A stretch of 64,000 nt of DNA from JAZKHT01 sp040385245 (lineage in GTDB: Bacteria > Pseudomonadota > Alphaproteobacteria > Rhodobacterales > Rhodobacteraceae). The notes under the pieces are model-generated. The model was given only the letters and a program-made list of their open reading frames with translations. It was not told the origin of the DNA and did no database searches. The position numbers and the translations under genes were made by a program. Shown here one piece after another: positions 1 through 8,713 of this stretch. How positions within the stretch are numbered: position 1 is the stretch's first letter; every line of letters starts with the position of its first letter. The stretch covers positions 410,176 through 474,175 of the forward strand of contig JAZKHT010000008.1 in the NCBI GenBank assembly GCA_040385245.1, read 5' to 3'.

Positions 1-1790
1 TGCCCGACTATGCCAGCCTGATGCCGGGTGTGGTTCCCGGTGGGCAGGCGCTGCGCATGGCCAGTGATGACCCGCTGTCGCCCTTTCCCCGGCTGGATTT
101 TGCCGGTGCGTCCAACGCCTGGGCCGCGGCGCCGTCCCGGTCGGCGGCGGGCGGATCGCTGTTGGCCAATGACCCGCATCTTGGCTTTACCGCGCCGACG
201 ATCTGGTATCTGGCGCGGCTGGACCTGCAGTCGGGCGGCGTGATCGGTGGCACCATTCCCGGCATCCCTGCCGTGCTGGTCGGCCGGTCCGAGGCGTTGG
301 GTTGGGGTCTGACCTCAAGCTATCTTGACGATCTGGATGTGCATATCGAAAAGCTGAACCCCGCCAACCCCGAGGAATACCAGACGCCCGAGGGGTGGAA
401 GACCTTTCAGACTCGCCGGTCGATCATCACCGTCAGGGATGCAGAACCCGTCACCGTCACCTTGCGCTGGACGGACAACGGCCCGGTGTTGCCGGGCAGC
501 CATTACGATCTGGGCACAGTCACGCCGGGCGGGCATGTCGCCAGCCTGTCCTGGACGGCGCTGGACGGGGCCGACACCTCGATGACCGCCGCCGTGCGGT
601 TGATGCAGGCAAAGTCGATCCCGCAGGCGATCGAGGCGGGAAGCCTGTTTGTCGCCCCGTCGCAGAACATGATGCTGGCCGATGCGACCGGCATCGCCCT
701 GCAGGTGGTGGGGGCCATGCCCGCCCGCGACGCGGGCCATCAAAGCAAGGGGCGGATGCCAAGCCCCGGCTGGATCGCCGCGAACCGCTGGCAGGGAATG
801 CGGCCTTACGCGCAGAACCCCCATGTGGTGAACCCGGACAGCGGTCTGATCGGGAACACCAACAACAAGATCATCGACGCGCGCTTTCCCGACCACATGT
901 CCTATGACTGGGGCGACACCCAGCGCATCCAGCGCTGGCTGACCCTGATGAAAACGCGCGAGGTGCATACCCGCGAAAGTTTCATCGAGGCGCAGCTTGA
1001 TACCGTCAGCTTCACCGCGCGGTCGCTGTTGCCGCTGATCGGTGCCGATCTGTGGTTCACCGGCGAGGCCGCCGCCGAAGGCACGCCCGAACGCCTGCGC
1101 CAGCGCGCGCTTGAGGTGCTGGCCGCCTGGAACGGCGAGATGAACGAACATCTGCCCGAACCGCTGATCTATCAGGCCTGGCTGCGCGCGCTGAGCGACC
1201 GGCTGATCCGGGATGAGATCGGGCCCCTTGCCGATACTTTCACTCATCCCGAACCGCTGTTCATCGAACGGGTCTATCGCAACGTCGAGGGCGCGTCGGT
1301 CTGGTGCGACGTGATCCAGTCGGCGGCGGTGGAAAGCTGCGCCGATCTGGCCCGTATCGCACTGGACGAGGCGCTGCTGACCCTGTCGGAACGCTATGGC
1401 AGCAACGTGGAAAGCTGGCGTTGGGGCGACGCGCATCAGGCCGCCCACGACCATCCGGTGCTGGGCGAGGTGCCGATCCTGAAATATCTGGTCAACATCC
1501 GCCAATCCACCAGCGGCGACGACAACACCCTGCTGCGCGGGCGCACCCGTGGCACGGGGCCGGACCCGTTCACCAACGTGCATGGCGCGGGTTTTCGCGG
1601 CGTGTTCGATCTGGGCGACCCGGATTCGTCGGTATTCATCACATCCACCGGGCAGTCGGGGCATCCGCTCAGCCGGTTCTATGATGACCTGGGCGAAGTG
1701 TGGCGGCGCGGCGAGTATATCCCGATGTCGCTGGACCCTGAACTTGCACGTGCGGCGGCGGTCGGTGTGACCCGCCTGACACCGCGCTAG
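1..1790 (+). CDS. Penicillin acylase family protein (5'-truncated by window edge)
   Basis: This is an N-terminal-nucleophile hydrolase of the penicillin amidase family, which cleaves amide bonds of penicillins or, in many proteobacteria, acyl-homoserine lactones. The frame is open from the first bases (it reads PDYASLM before the first ATG at 21), so the signal peptide and most of the alpha chain lie outside the window. The self-processing site is visible as GASNAW, whose Ser would become the beta-chain N-terminus after autocleavage, followed by the family-typical NDPHL. About 590 residues, essentially a full beta chain, follow and end in TAG. The substrate cannot be predicted. A GC-rich stem-loop follows the stop. 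Confidence 0.85.
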   Translation, partial: PDYASLMPGVVPGGQALRMASDDPLSPFPRLDFAGASNAWAAAPSRSAAGGSLLANDPHLGFTAPTIWYLARLDLQSGGVIGGTIPGIPAVLVGRSEALGWGLTSSYLDDLDVHIEKLNPANPEEYQTPEGWKTFQTRRSIITVRDAEPVTVTLRWTDNGPVLPGSHYDLGTVTPGGHVASLSWTALDGADTSMTAAVRLMQAKSIPQAIEAGSLFVAPSQNMMLADATGIALQVVGAMPARDAGHQSKGRMPSPGWIAANRWQGMRPYAQNPHVVNPDSGLIGNTNNKIIDARFPDHMSYDWGDTQRIQRWLTLMKTREVHTRESFIEAQLDTVSFTARSLLPLIGADLWFTGEAAAEGTPERLRQRALEVLAAWNGEMNEHLPEPLIYQAWLRALSDRLIRDEIGPLADTFTHPEPLFIERVYRNVEGASVWCDVIQSAAVESCADLARIALDEALLTLSERYGSNVESWRWGDAHQAAHDHPVLGEVPILKYLVNIRQSTSGDDNTLLRGRTRGTGPDPFTNVHGAGFRGVFDLGDPDSSVFITSTGQSGHPLSRFYDDLGEVWRRGEYIPMSLDPELARAAAVGVTRLTPR

Positions 1791-1806
1791 CGCGGCTGGC
1801 GGTGCA

Positions 1807-1858
1807 GCGGGGGTTTCACACCCCCGCACCCCCGTGGGATATTTCCGGGAAGAGGAAG
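1807..1858 (+). repeat. 3'-end repeat element after the acylase gene (stem-loop plus TATTT box)
   Basis: A perfect 8-bp stem GCGGGGGT/ACCCCCGC with loop TTCAC (1807-1827) begins 16 nt after the stop codon. Nine bases further on is the box GGATATTTCCGGGAAGAGGA (from 1837). The box resembles GAGTATTTGNGCNAAGAAAA copies near 35350, 43890 and 50241 in this window. It probably acts in transcription termination or 3'-end formation, but the box has no U-tract and its role is unknown. Confidence 0.5.
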
Positions 1859-1947
1859 GGGCGACGTTCTGACCCTTGACCTGCCCGTGCCGCGTCGCAT
1901 TTGATGCGCAACAAAATTACAAATGTGCGGCGCAGGGGAACATGATT

Positions 1948-2778
1948 ATGACCGGAGCATTTGACGCCTGGCTGGGGCGGGTGGAAGAGGCGAACGATGT
2001 CGTCACCGCCCGGTCTGCGCGGCAGATGGCGGCAACGCTGGAGCACAGCGGTGATCTGGCCGAGGGCGATGCCCTGCCCCCGTTGTGGCACTGGATGGGG
2101 TGGACACCCGAGGCGGCGATGTCCGCCCTTGGCCGCGATGGCCATCCCGCGCGCGGCGGGTTCCTGCCGCCTGTGCCGCTTGAACGGCGGATGTGGGCGG
2201 GGGGGCGGCTGGAATTTCTGGCCCCCTTGCGTCTGGGCGAGGTGATGCACCGCCGGTCCGAGATCACGAATGTCGCGGAAAAGACCGGCAGCACCGGGCG
2301 CATGGTGTTTGTCACCGTCGCGCATCAGATCAGCGGGGCGGCGGGGCTGGCGGTGCGCGAGGAACAGGACATCGTCTATGTGGCGATGCCTGACCGCTTT
2401 GCCCCGCCCCCGCCTGTTGATGCCCCTGCGGCGATCTGGTCGGATGCGGTGGGCATCGACACCGTGCGGCTGTTCCGGTTTTCGGCGCTGACCTTCAACG
2501 CCCACCGCATCCATTACGATCTGCCCTATGCGACCGGGGTCGAGAAATATCCCGGCCTTGTCGTGCATGGCCCGTTGCAGGCGATGCTGCTGATGCAGGC
2601 CGCCTGTCGCCACCGGGGGGCCTTGCCGCTGCGGTTCCGGTTTCGCGGGGTGCGGCCGCTGTTTCATTTCGACACCCTGCGCCTGCAAGCGCAGGCCGAG
2701 GCGCTGGGATCGCAGACATTGGCATCGGTGAACGGTGAAGGGCTGGCCTGCATGCAGGCGCAGATCGGGTGGGCGTGA
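1948..2778 (+). CDS. MaoC/FAS1-like dehydratase, probable mesaconyl-C4-CoA hydratase
   Basis: Predicted hotdog-fold acyl-CoA hydratase of about 276 residues with a double-hotdog layout. The N-terminal FAS1-like half contains LWHWMGW and GGFLPPVPLERRMWAGG. The C-terminal half contains FNAHRIHYD and VVHGPLQAMLL, the region that supplies the catalytic acid in related enzymes. Such proteins hydrate mesaconyl-C4-CoA (3-methylfumaryl-CoA) to citramalyl-CoA. The overlapping CoA-transferase gene fits that reaction pair. ATG at 1948 was chosen because GGGGA lies about 8 nt upstream; the frame is open further upstream without a better site. Family assignment is firm, the exact substrate is inferred from the neighbour. 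Confidence 0.75.
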   Translation: MTGAFDAWLGRVEEANDVVTARSARQMAATLEHSGDLAEGDALPPLWHWMGWTPEAAMSALGRDGHPARGGFLPPVPLERRMWAGGRLEFLAPLRLGEVMHRRSEITNVAEKTGSTGRMVFVTVAHQISGAAGLAVREEQDIVYVAMPDRFAPPPPVDAPAAIWSDAVGIDTVRLFRFSALTFNAHRIHYDLPYATGVEKYPGLVVHGPLQAMLLMQAACRHRGALPLRFRFRGVRPLFHFDTLRLQAQAEALGSQTLASVNGEGLACMQAQIGWA

Positions 2779-3986
2779 TGGGCATCCTGACGGGCATGCG
2801 GGTGGTCGAGGGGTCGGCCTTTGTGGCGGTGCCTCTGGCGGGGATGACGCTGGCGCAGATGGGGGCGGATGTGATCCGCTTTGACAGGTTGCAGGGGGGA
2901 TTGGACGCGCAACGCTGGCCGGTCACCGCCACCGGGCAAAGCCTGTTCTGGGCCGGGATGAACAAGGGCAAACGGTCCATCGCCGTCGACATGGCCCGCC
3001 CCGAGGGGCAAGAGATCGTGACCGCCCTGATCACCGCACCCGGCCCCGACGCCGGGCTGTTCCTGACCAACCTGCGCGCGCGGGGGTGGATGGATTATCC
3101 CGCACTGGCCGCGCGGCGACCCGATCTGATCATGGTCAGCCTGACCGGCACCCGGCGGGGCGAACCGGCGGTTGATTACACCGTGAACCCCGCACTTGGT
3201 TTTCCCAATGCCACCGGGCCCGAGGGGGCGGATACGCCCGTGGCCCATGTCCTGCCCGCCTGGGACTGTATCGCGGGCGGCATGGTGGTGAACGCGCTGC
3301 TGGCCGCAGAACGTCACCGTCTGCGCCACGGGGTTGGCCAGTTGGCAGAGCTGTCGTTGAAGGACGTGGCGGCGGCGATGCTGGCGAACCTGGGGATCGT
3401 GGGCGAGGTGGCGGTGAACGGGGTCGATCGGGCGCGGTCGGGCAATGCGCTCTATGGGGCCTATGGGCAGGATTTCGTGCTGGCCTGCGGCGCGCGGATC
3501 ATGGTGGTCGGTTTGACCGACCGGCAATGGCGCGGGCTGGTCAAGGCGCTGGGGGTGGAGCAGGCGATTGCCGACCTGTCGGCGCGGCTTGGGCTGGACC
3601 TGCGCGCCGAAGGCAACCGCTGGGCGGCACGTCACCAGATCACGGCACTGTTCGCGCCGTGGTTTGCGGCGCGCACCCTGTCGCAGGTGGGGCCGCTGTT
3701 TGATGCGCACGGCCTGACCTGGGCGCCCTTTCGCAGCTTTGGTCAGGCGGTCCGCGACGATCCGGACGTGTCGCCCGACAACCCGATGTTTTCGCTGCTG
3801 GATCAGCCGGGTGTGGGCACCCTGCCCGTTCCGGGATCGCCCATCGGGTTTTCGGCCCATCCGCGCGAAGCACCCCACCCCGCGCCACGACTTGGCCAGC
3901 ATACCGAGGCGATTTTGGCCGATGTTCTGGGCCTTGGGTCGGGGCAGATCGGTGCCTTGATGGATGCGCGGGTGGTGGCGGGGTAG
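2778..3986 (+). CDS. mct: CaiB/BaiF family III CoA-transferase, probable mesaconyl-CoA C1-C4 transferase (2-methylfumaryl-CoA isomerase)
   Basis: Family III CoA-transferase of 402 residues. The N-terminus (GMRVVEGSAFVAVPLAGMTLAQMGADVIR) is the standard CaiB/BaiF opening, and the C-terminus carries a conserved AP[R]LGQHTEAILADVLGL-type end. Its start ATG overlaps the upstream stop as TGATG, so it is translationally coupled to the hydratase. With a mesaconyl-C4-CoA hydratase beside it, the best guess is intramolecular CoA transfer on mesaconyl-CoA, as in the 3-hydroxypropionate bicycle and in bacteria that handle methylsuccinyl or mesaconyl intermediates of the ethylmalonyl-CoA pathway. A different CoA acceptor is possible. 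No lyase (mcl) is visible next door. Confidence 0.7.
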   Translation: MGILTGMRVVEGSAFVAVPLAGMTLAQMGADVIRFDRLQGGLDAQRWPVTATGQSLFWAGMNKGKRSIAVDMARPEGQEIVTALITAPGPDAGLFLTNLRARGWMDYPALAARRPDLIMVSLTGTRRGEPAVDYTVNPALGFPNATGPEGADTPVAHVLPAWDCIAGGMVVNALLAAERHRLRHGVGQLAELSLKDVAAAMLANLGIVGEVAVNGVDRARSGNALYGAYGQDFVLACGARIMVVGLTDRQWRGLVKALGVEQAIADLSARLGLDLRAEGNRWAARHQITALFAPWFAARTLSQVGPLFDAHGLTWAPFRSFGQAVRDDPDVSPDNPMFSLLDQPGVGTLPVPGSPIGFSAHPREAPHPAPRLGQHTEAILADVLGLGSGQIGALMDARVVAG

Positions 3987-4014
3987 TCGCCAGACAACCG
4001 GACAGCCCCTGTCG

Positions 4015-5265
4015 TCACACCTCGCGGTAGCGTTTTTCCTGACGCGCGGTCCAGCGCACGTCGATCTGCCAACCGTCATCGGTCTGGCGTTCGTCCGTGA
4101 CAACGCCTTCGCCATGCAACCACGCCCGGCGTTTGCCGCCCGAGAATGGCAGCGTCAGGGTGCGGTCGGACTTTTCTTCGTCAAACGCCGTGGAAATCGC
4201 AGCAAGCAGATGATCCAGCCCTTCGCCCGTCAGGGCGGACAACGGGAATACCCCGTCGCGCTGGGTGGCCTGCACCAGCAACGCCTCGCGCGCGCTTGGA
4301 TCGACAAGGTCCAGCTTGTTCCACACCTCCAGTTGCGGGACGGCGGCACCGACGCCAAGCGAGGTCAGGATATCGGCCACGTCCTGCGCCTGTTCGGCGG
4401 TTTCGGGGTGGCTAATGTCGCGGACATGCAGGATCAGGTCCGCCTCCAACACCTCTTCCAGCGTGGCGCGGAAGGCGGCGACCAGTTGTGTGGGCAGGTC
4501 CGAAATGAACCCAACGGTGTCGGACACGATGATCTTGCGCCCTGACGGCAGCATGACGCCGCGCATGGTAGGATCAAGCGTGGCAAACAGCATGTCCTTG
4601 GCCAGCACATCGGCCCCGGTCATGCGGTTGAACAGCGTGGATTTGCCCGCGTTGGTGTAACCGACAAGCGCCACCACCGGGAACGGCACCTTGCGGCGGG
4701 CGGCGCGGTGCAATTCGCGCGTCTTGCCGACCTTGTCCAACTGCCGCTTCAGGCGGATCACCTGATCGTCGATGGCGCGGCGGTCCGCCTCGATCTGCGT
4801 CTCGCCGGGGCCACCGACAAAGCCAAAGCCGCCGCGCTGGCGTTCAAGGTGGGTCCAGGCCCGGACAAGGCGCGTGCGCTGATAGGACAGCGCGGCCAGT
4901 TCCACCTGCAACACACCTTCGCGGGTGCGGGCGCGGTCGGCGAAAATCTCAAGGATCAGGCCGGTCCGGTCCAGCAGTTTGACCCCCCATTCCTTTTCCA
5001 GATTGCGCTGCTGCACCGGCGTTACAGGCCCGTCAACCAGCACAAGGCCCACGTCCAGTTCGGCCATCCGGTCCTTCAACTCGGCCACCTTGCCGCTGCC
5101 GAATAACATGCCCGGCTGGATGCGCGGCAGGCGCACCACCTCGGCCCCGACCACTTCCATCTCGGGCAGGGCGGCGGCAAGGCTGACGGCCTCGGCCAGA
5201 CCGTGTTCGGGCAGACGGCGGCTGCGGTCTGATTTCAGATCGGGGTGCAGGACATAGGCGCGCAT
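4015..5265 (-). CDS. hflX: GTPase HflX
   Basis: Ribosome-associated GTPase that splits stalled or heat-damaged ribosomes. The N-terminal HflX domain (about residues 1-195) has GSGKVAEL and the glycine-rich GGFGFVGGPGETQIEADRR loop. The G domain follows with Walker A GYTNAGKST (about 202-210), G3 DTVGF and G4 NKLD. The 416 residues shown start at the only conventional codon, ATG 5265. The frame remains open upstream to 5370, encoding an acidic DDDEDDD-type stretch but with no ATG, GTG or TTG, so a CTG-initiated longer form cannot be excluded. It lies just downstream of hfq, the classic hfq-hflX pairing. Confidence 0.95.
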   Translation of the reverse strand: MRAYVLHPDLKSDRSRRLPEHGLAEAVSLAAALPEMEVVGAEVVRLPRIQPGMLFGSGKVAELKDRMAELDVGLVLVDGPVTPVQQRNLEKEWGVKLLDRTGLILEIFADRARTREGVLQVELAALSYQRTRLVRAWTHLERQRGGFGFVGGPGETQIEADRRAIDDQVIRLKRQLDKVGKTRELHRAARRKVPFPVVALVGYTNAGKSTLFNRMTGADVLAKDMLFATLDPTMRGVMLPSGRKIIVSDTVGFISDLPTQLVAAFRATLEEVLEADLILHVRDISHPETAEQAQDVADILTSLGVGAAVPQLEVWNKLDLVDPSAREALLVQATQRDGVFPLSALTGEGLDHLLAAISTAFDEEKSDRTLTLPFSGGKRRAWLHGEGVVTDERQTDDGWQIDVRWTARQEKRYREV

Positions 5266-5357
5266 CTTTTCGGCGCGGGTGTCATGGGTATCAGGGCCGC
5301 CGCCGTTGGGCGCGGGCCAGATGTCATCGTCTTCGTCGTCGTCGGGCAGATCAGAGA

Positions 5358-5591
5358 TCAGTCTTCGCCTTCATATAGATTGATGGATGCGCCCGGCATG
5401 ATGGTCGAAATCGCGTGCTTGTAGACAAGCTGCGACTGACCATCCCGGCGCAAAAGCACACAGAAGTTGTCGAACCAGGTGATCACGCCTTGCAGTTTCA
5501 CACCGTTGATCAGAAAAATCGTGACCGGCACTTTGGCTTTTCGGACGTGATTGAGAAACGCGTCCTGCAAATTCTGTTTGTCGGAGGCCAT
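5358..5591 (-). CDS. hfq: RNA chaperone Hfq
   Basis: 77-residue Sm-like RNA chaperone that pairs small RNAs with mRNAs. The start MASDKQNLQDAFLN is canonical; the reading frame extends further upstream but that part is not Hfq-like. Sm1 is visible in VTIFLINGVKLQGVITWFD, and Sm2 contains the KH signature in YKHAISTI. The protein ends shortly after the core (NLYEGED), typical of short alphaproteobacterial Hfq. The 150-nt gap to trkH upstream probably holds its promoter; it is followed by hflX. Confidence 0.97.
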   Translation of the reverse strand: MASDKQNLQDAFLNHVRKAKVPVTIFLINGVKLQGVITWFDNFCVLLRRDGQSQLVYKHAISTIMPGASINLYEGED

Positions 5592-5741
5592 GTTGTCTTG
5601 CCTTTTGTTCTTGTTCGTTCTTGTCGCAACAGCGCTGAACCCCTGTTCCCTCGCATTCCAGGTCCGATGGTTCAGCCGCCCGAGTATGAAACGGGATTGG
5701 CGGAGATTCCAGCCCAAAAAACAGCCCGTTACGGGGGGTCT

Positions 5742-7259
5742 TTACCGCCGCCAACTGTCGGGGGCCAGAAGCGCAAGGATTGCCAGCGTTTCCAGACGGC
5801 CTATGACCATGGCAAAGCCAAGGATCGCCTTGGCCGCACCGCCCAGATCGGCGTAAAGAATGGGTTGTTCGGCGGCCAGAACGGCCAGTTGGCCGGTGGT
5901 GGTCAGCGCGGCGATGGTCAGCACGAGCGCCGCCTCGAACTCGATCCGCACCAGCGAAAGGGCGGCGCAGATCACCGCTATGGACATGGCAAACAGCATG
6001 AAGAAGATCCACGCGACATAGGCCCCTTCGCGGCGCAGGCGGCGCGCGCTTTGCCCCGCCCCGCCGATGGAGGACGGGTGGATCAACCGCTCCAACTCGC
6101 GTTCGCCATGGCGGAACAGGGCATAGACTCGCAGCAGCTTGACCCCCCCGGCAGTGGTCGCCACCCCGCCCCCGACAATCGCAAGCCCCGCCAGCACAAG
6201 CCCCGGTGTCCCGAGGCCCGACCACACCCGCGCCGTCGCCCAATCGGCCGAGGCATAGCCCGTGGTGGTCAGGAACGACAAGGTTGTGAACAGCGCGCCC
6301 CAGAACGCGGCAATGGCGGCGGCGAAATTCTGTTCCTCGCCGGCCTCGGTCGCGCCGATCCAGTGGCGCAGCACAAGGATGCAGGGCACAGTCGCCAGAA
6401 TGACCAACGCCATCCTGATTTCGCTGTCTTTCCATAGCTTTGTGTTGCGATCCATCAGCGTGGTGCCCGGCATCGTGCGGCGGCTGAGGGCGGTCAGCAG
6501 TACAAGGAACACCAACACCTCGCCCAGAATGCCCGACGCGCTGCCTTGCAGGCCGCCGACGGGGCTGATCCCGCTGGTCGATATCGCGCCCATCGCGTGG
6601 CACAGGGCCACCAGACTGGTGTCGCCCGACATCAACAGCAGCACCCACAGCGTCAGCGTCAGGCCGCCATAGGCCGGGAACAGCACGATGGCATGGCGCA
6701 CGACGCGCTGTGCGGGATCAGCGATGCGGGTGATCTGCGACAACCCCTCTCCGCGCCCCGGCACGCGACCGGATATCACCTCGACCCCGCCAAGGTTCAT
6801 CGGGGCCAGAATCGCCATGGCGGCGACCAGAATGAAGAACCCGCCCAGCCAGCCGACCAGCGCGCGCCACAGATGCACCGTTTCCGGCAATCGCGTCGGA
6901 TCATCGTACAGCGTGGCCCCCGTGGTGGTGAAGGCGGACAGCATTTCAAACCACGCGTTCAGAAAACTGGTGTCCCGCACGCTTTCGGAAAAGGGCAGCG
7001 CGAACAGGACCGGAAGCACGATATAGGCCGCAACCAGCGCCGTCAGGTTGGCGCGCGCCGGGTTGCGGGTGCGGCGGTTCACCGTGGCGATGGCGATCAT
7101 CACCGTCAGGATCATCAGGATCGTGCCGGAATAGAAGAACGCCCGCGCGACCATGTGCTGCCGCGTCGCAAAGGCCTGCACGGCGGGCAGATACATGGTT
7201 AGCGCGGCAATCCCCATCAGGATCACCAGCAGCGGCAGGTCCTGAATACGGCGGAACAT
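5742..7259 (-). CDS. trkH: Trk potassium uptake channel subunit TrkH
   Basis: Integral membrane K+ transport subunit, 505 residues and about 10-12 membrane segments in the M1-P-M2 repeat pattern of the Trk/Ktr/HKT family. The selectivity filter loops can be seen as TTTGATLYDD, STSGISPVGG, TTTGYASADW and TTTGQLAVLA. The first three keep the Gly that lines the pore. It starts 3 bp after the trkA stop, so it is co-transcribed with trkA, which supplies the gating ring. Expected function is K+ uptake under low K+ or hyperosmotic stress. Confidence 0.95.
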   Translation of the reverse strand: MFRRIQDLPLLVILMGIAALTMYLPAVQAFATRQHMVARAFFYSGTILMILTVMIAIATVNRRTRNPARANLTALVAAYIVLPVLFALPFSESVRDTSFLNAWFEMLSAFTTTGATLYDDPTRLPETVHLWRALVGWLGGFFILVAAMAILAPMNLGGVEVISGRVPGRGEGLSQITRIADPAQRVVRHAIVLFPAYGGLTLTLWVLLLMSGDTSLVALCHAMGAISTSGISPVGGLQGSASGILGEVLVFLVLLTALSRRTMPGTTLMDRNTKLWKDSEIRMALVILATVPCILVLRHWIGATEAGEEQNFAAAIAAFWGALFTTLSFLTTTGYASADWATARVWSGLGTPGLVLAGLAIVGGGVATTAGGVKLLRVYALFRHGERELERLIHPSSIGGAGQSARRLRREGAYVAWIFFMLFAMSIAVICAALSLVRIEFEAALVLTIAALTTTGQLAVLAAEQPILYADLGGAAKAILGFAMVIGRLETLAILALLAPDSWRR

Positions 7260-7262
7260 CGG

Positions 7263-8639
7263 CTAGAAGAAATCTATCGAGACTTGCAGAAGGCGTTCAA
7301 CCTCTCGCACGTCTTTTGCCATGGCGAACAGGGCGATGACATCGCCCGCCTCGATCCGCAGATCGCCGGTGGGTTTCATCACTTTTTCGCCCTTCATCAC
7401 CGCGCCGACCAGCACGCCTTCGGGGAACTCCACCTCGCGCACCTGTTTGCCGGCAAGGGGGGATGTGGACAGGACCTGCGCCTCGATCATCTCGGCCTCG
7501 GAATCGCCCAGCGAATAGATCGCGCGCACCTTGCCGTGGCGGATGTGGCGCAGGATCGAACTGACGGTGGTGGCGCGCGGGTTGATATAGGCGTCAATGT
7601 CCAGCGGCCCCATCAGCGGCGCAAGTGTGGGGTCGTTGACCAGCGCGATGGACATGGCACAGCCCGCCTGTTTGGCGCGGACCGCGACCAGCAGGTTGGT
7701 CTTGTCATCATCCGTCACCGCCAGCACCGCATCGGCCCGGTCAATCGACGCCTCAAGCAGGATGTCCATGTCCATGCCGTCGCCATGCAGAACGATGGTG
7801 CGTTCCAGCGAATCCGCGGCACGTTCGGCCACGGCGCGGTTCTTTTCGATGATCTTGGCGCGCACCCGGTCGGTCCGCGCCTCAAGCGCGCGGGCCACGC
7901 CAAGGCCGACGTTGCCGCCGCCGATGATGACTACGCGTTCCTGCTTTTTGGTCTTCTTGCCAAAGATTTCCAAGCTTCTGTTCATGTCTTCGGAATGGGT
8001 GAAGACATAGATCTGATCGCCCGCGAACAACTGATCGCCCGGATCGGGGGCGAACAGCCGCCCTTCCCGCCTTATGCCCACCACGATCGCGCGCAGGGTG
8101 GAAAACAGTTCGTTCAACTGGCGCAGCGGCGTGTTCAGCACCGGACATTCATCATCCAGCTGAATGCCCAGCAATTGCGCCCGCCCCAGCATGAAGCTTT
8201 CGGTGTCAAAGGTCGATGGCGCGGCAAGGCGTTGCAGCGCGGCCTCGGCCACCTCGCGTTCGGGGCTGATCACCACGTCGATGGGCAGGTGATCGCGGCG
8301 GTAAAGGTCGGAATAGATGGCGTCCAGATAGCTTTGCGCGCGCAGGCGGGCAATCTTGCGCGGGACGGAAAAGATCGAATGGGCGACCTGACAGGTGACC
8401 ATGTTCACTTCGTCCGAATGGGTGGCGGCAATGATCATGTCGGCGTCGCGCGCGCCTGCCCGTTCCAGCACATCCGGGTACGAGGCAAAGCCCACAACCC
8501 CCTGAACATCCAGCGTATCGGTGGCACGGCGCACCAGATCGGCGTTGTAATCGACGACCGTCACGTCGTTCTTTTCGCCCGAAAGCTGGCGGGCAATCTG
8601 CCACCCCACCTGCCCCGCACCGCAGATGATCACCTTCAT
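7263..8639 (-). CDS. trkA: Trk system potassium transport regulator TrkA
   Basis: Cytoplasmic NAD(H)-binding gating subunit of Trk, 458 residues. It has two tandem RCK units: Rossmann signatures GAGQVGWQIARQL at the N-terminus and GGGNVGLGVARAL near residue 236, each followed by a TrkA_C domain. The order trkA-trkH, with 3 bp between them, marks one transcription unit. The upstream gap to ntrX is only about 74 nt, so readthrough from the nitrogen regulators is possible. Confidence 0.96.
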   Translation of the reverse strand: MKVIICGAGQVGWQIARQLSGEKNDVTVVDYNADLVRRATDTLDVQGVVGFASYPDVLERAGARDADMIIAATHSDEVNMVTCQVAHSIFSVPRKIARLRAQSYLDAIYSDLYRRDHLPIDVVISPEREVAEAALQRLAAPSTFDTESFMLGRAQLLGIQLDDECPVLNTPLRQLNELFSTLRAIVVGIRREGRLFAPDPGDQLFAGDQIYVFTHSEDMNRSLEIFGKKTKKQERVVIIGGGNVGLGVARALEARTDRVRAKIIEKNRAVAERAADSLERTIVLHGDGMDMDILLEASIDRADAVLAVTDDDKTNLLVAVRAKQAGCAMSIALVNDPTLAPLMGPLDIDAYINPRATTVSSILRHIRHGKVRAIYSLGDSEAEMIEAQVLSTSPLAGKQVREVEFPEGVLVGAVMKGEKVMKPTGDLRIEAGDVIALFAMAKDVREVERLLQVSIDFF

Positions 8640-8713
8640 GTCCGCCTCCGAGGCACCCGTCGTTACGTTCCTGCATCGCAGAAGCAGGCGTCGGGGTCAA
8701 TGTAAGGGGGCGT

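Noticed and set aside
315..1829. Long minus-strand frame opposite the acylase gene
   Set aside because: High-GC shadow of the plus-strand penicillin acylase, which has clear family motifs.
2664..4115. 483-aa minus-strand frame opposite the CoA-transferase gene
   Set aside because: Shadow ORF with Gln/His/Arg-rich low-complexity product; the plus strand has a complete CaiB protein.
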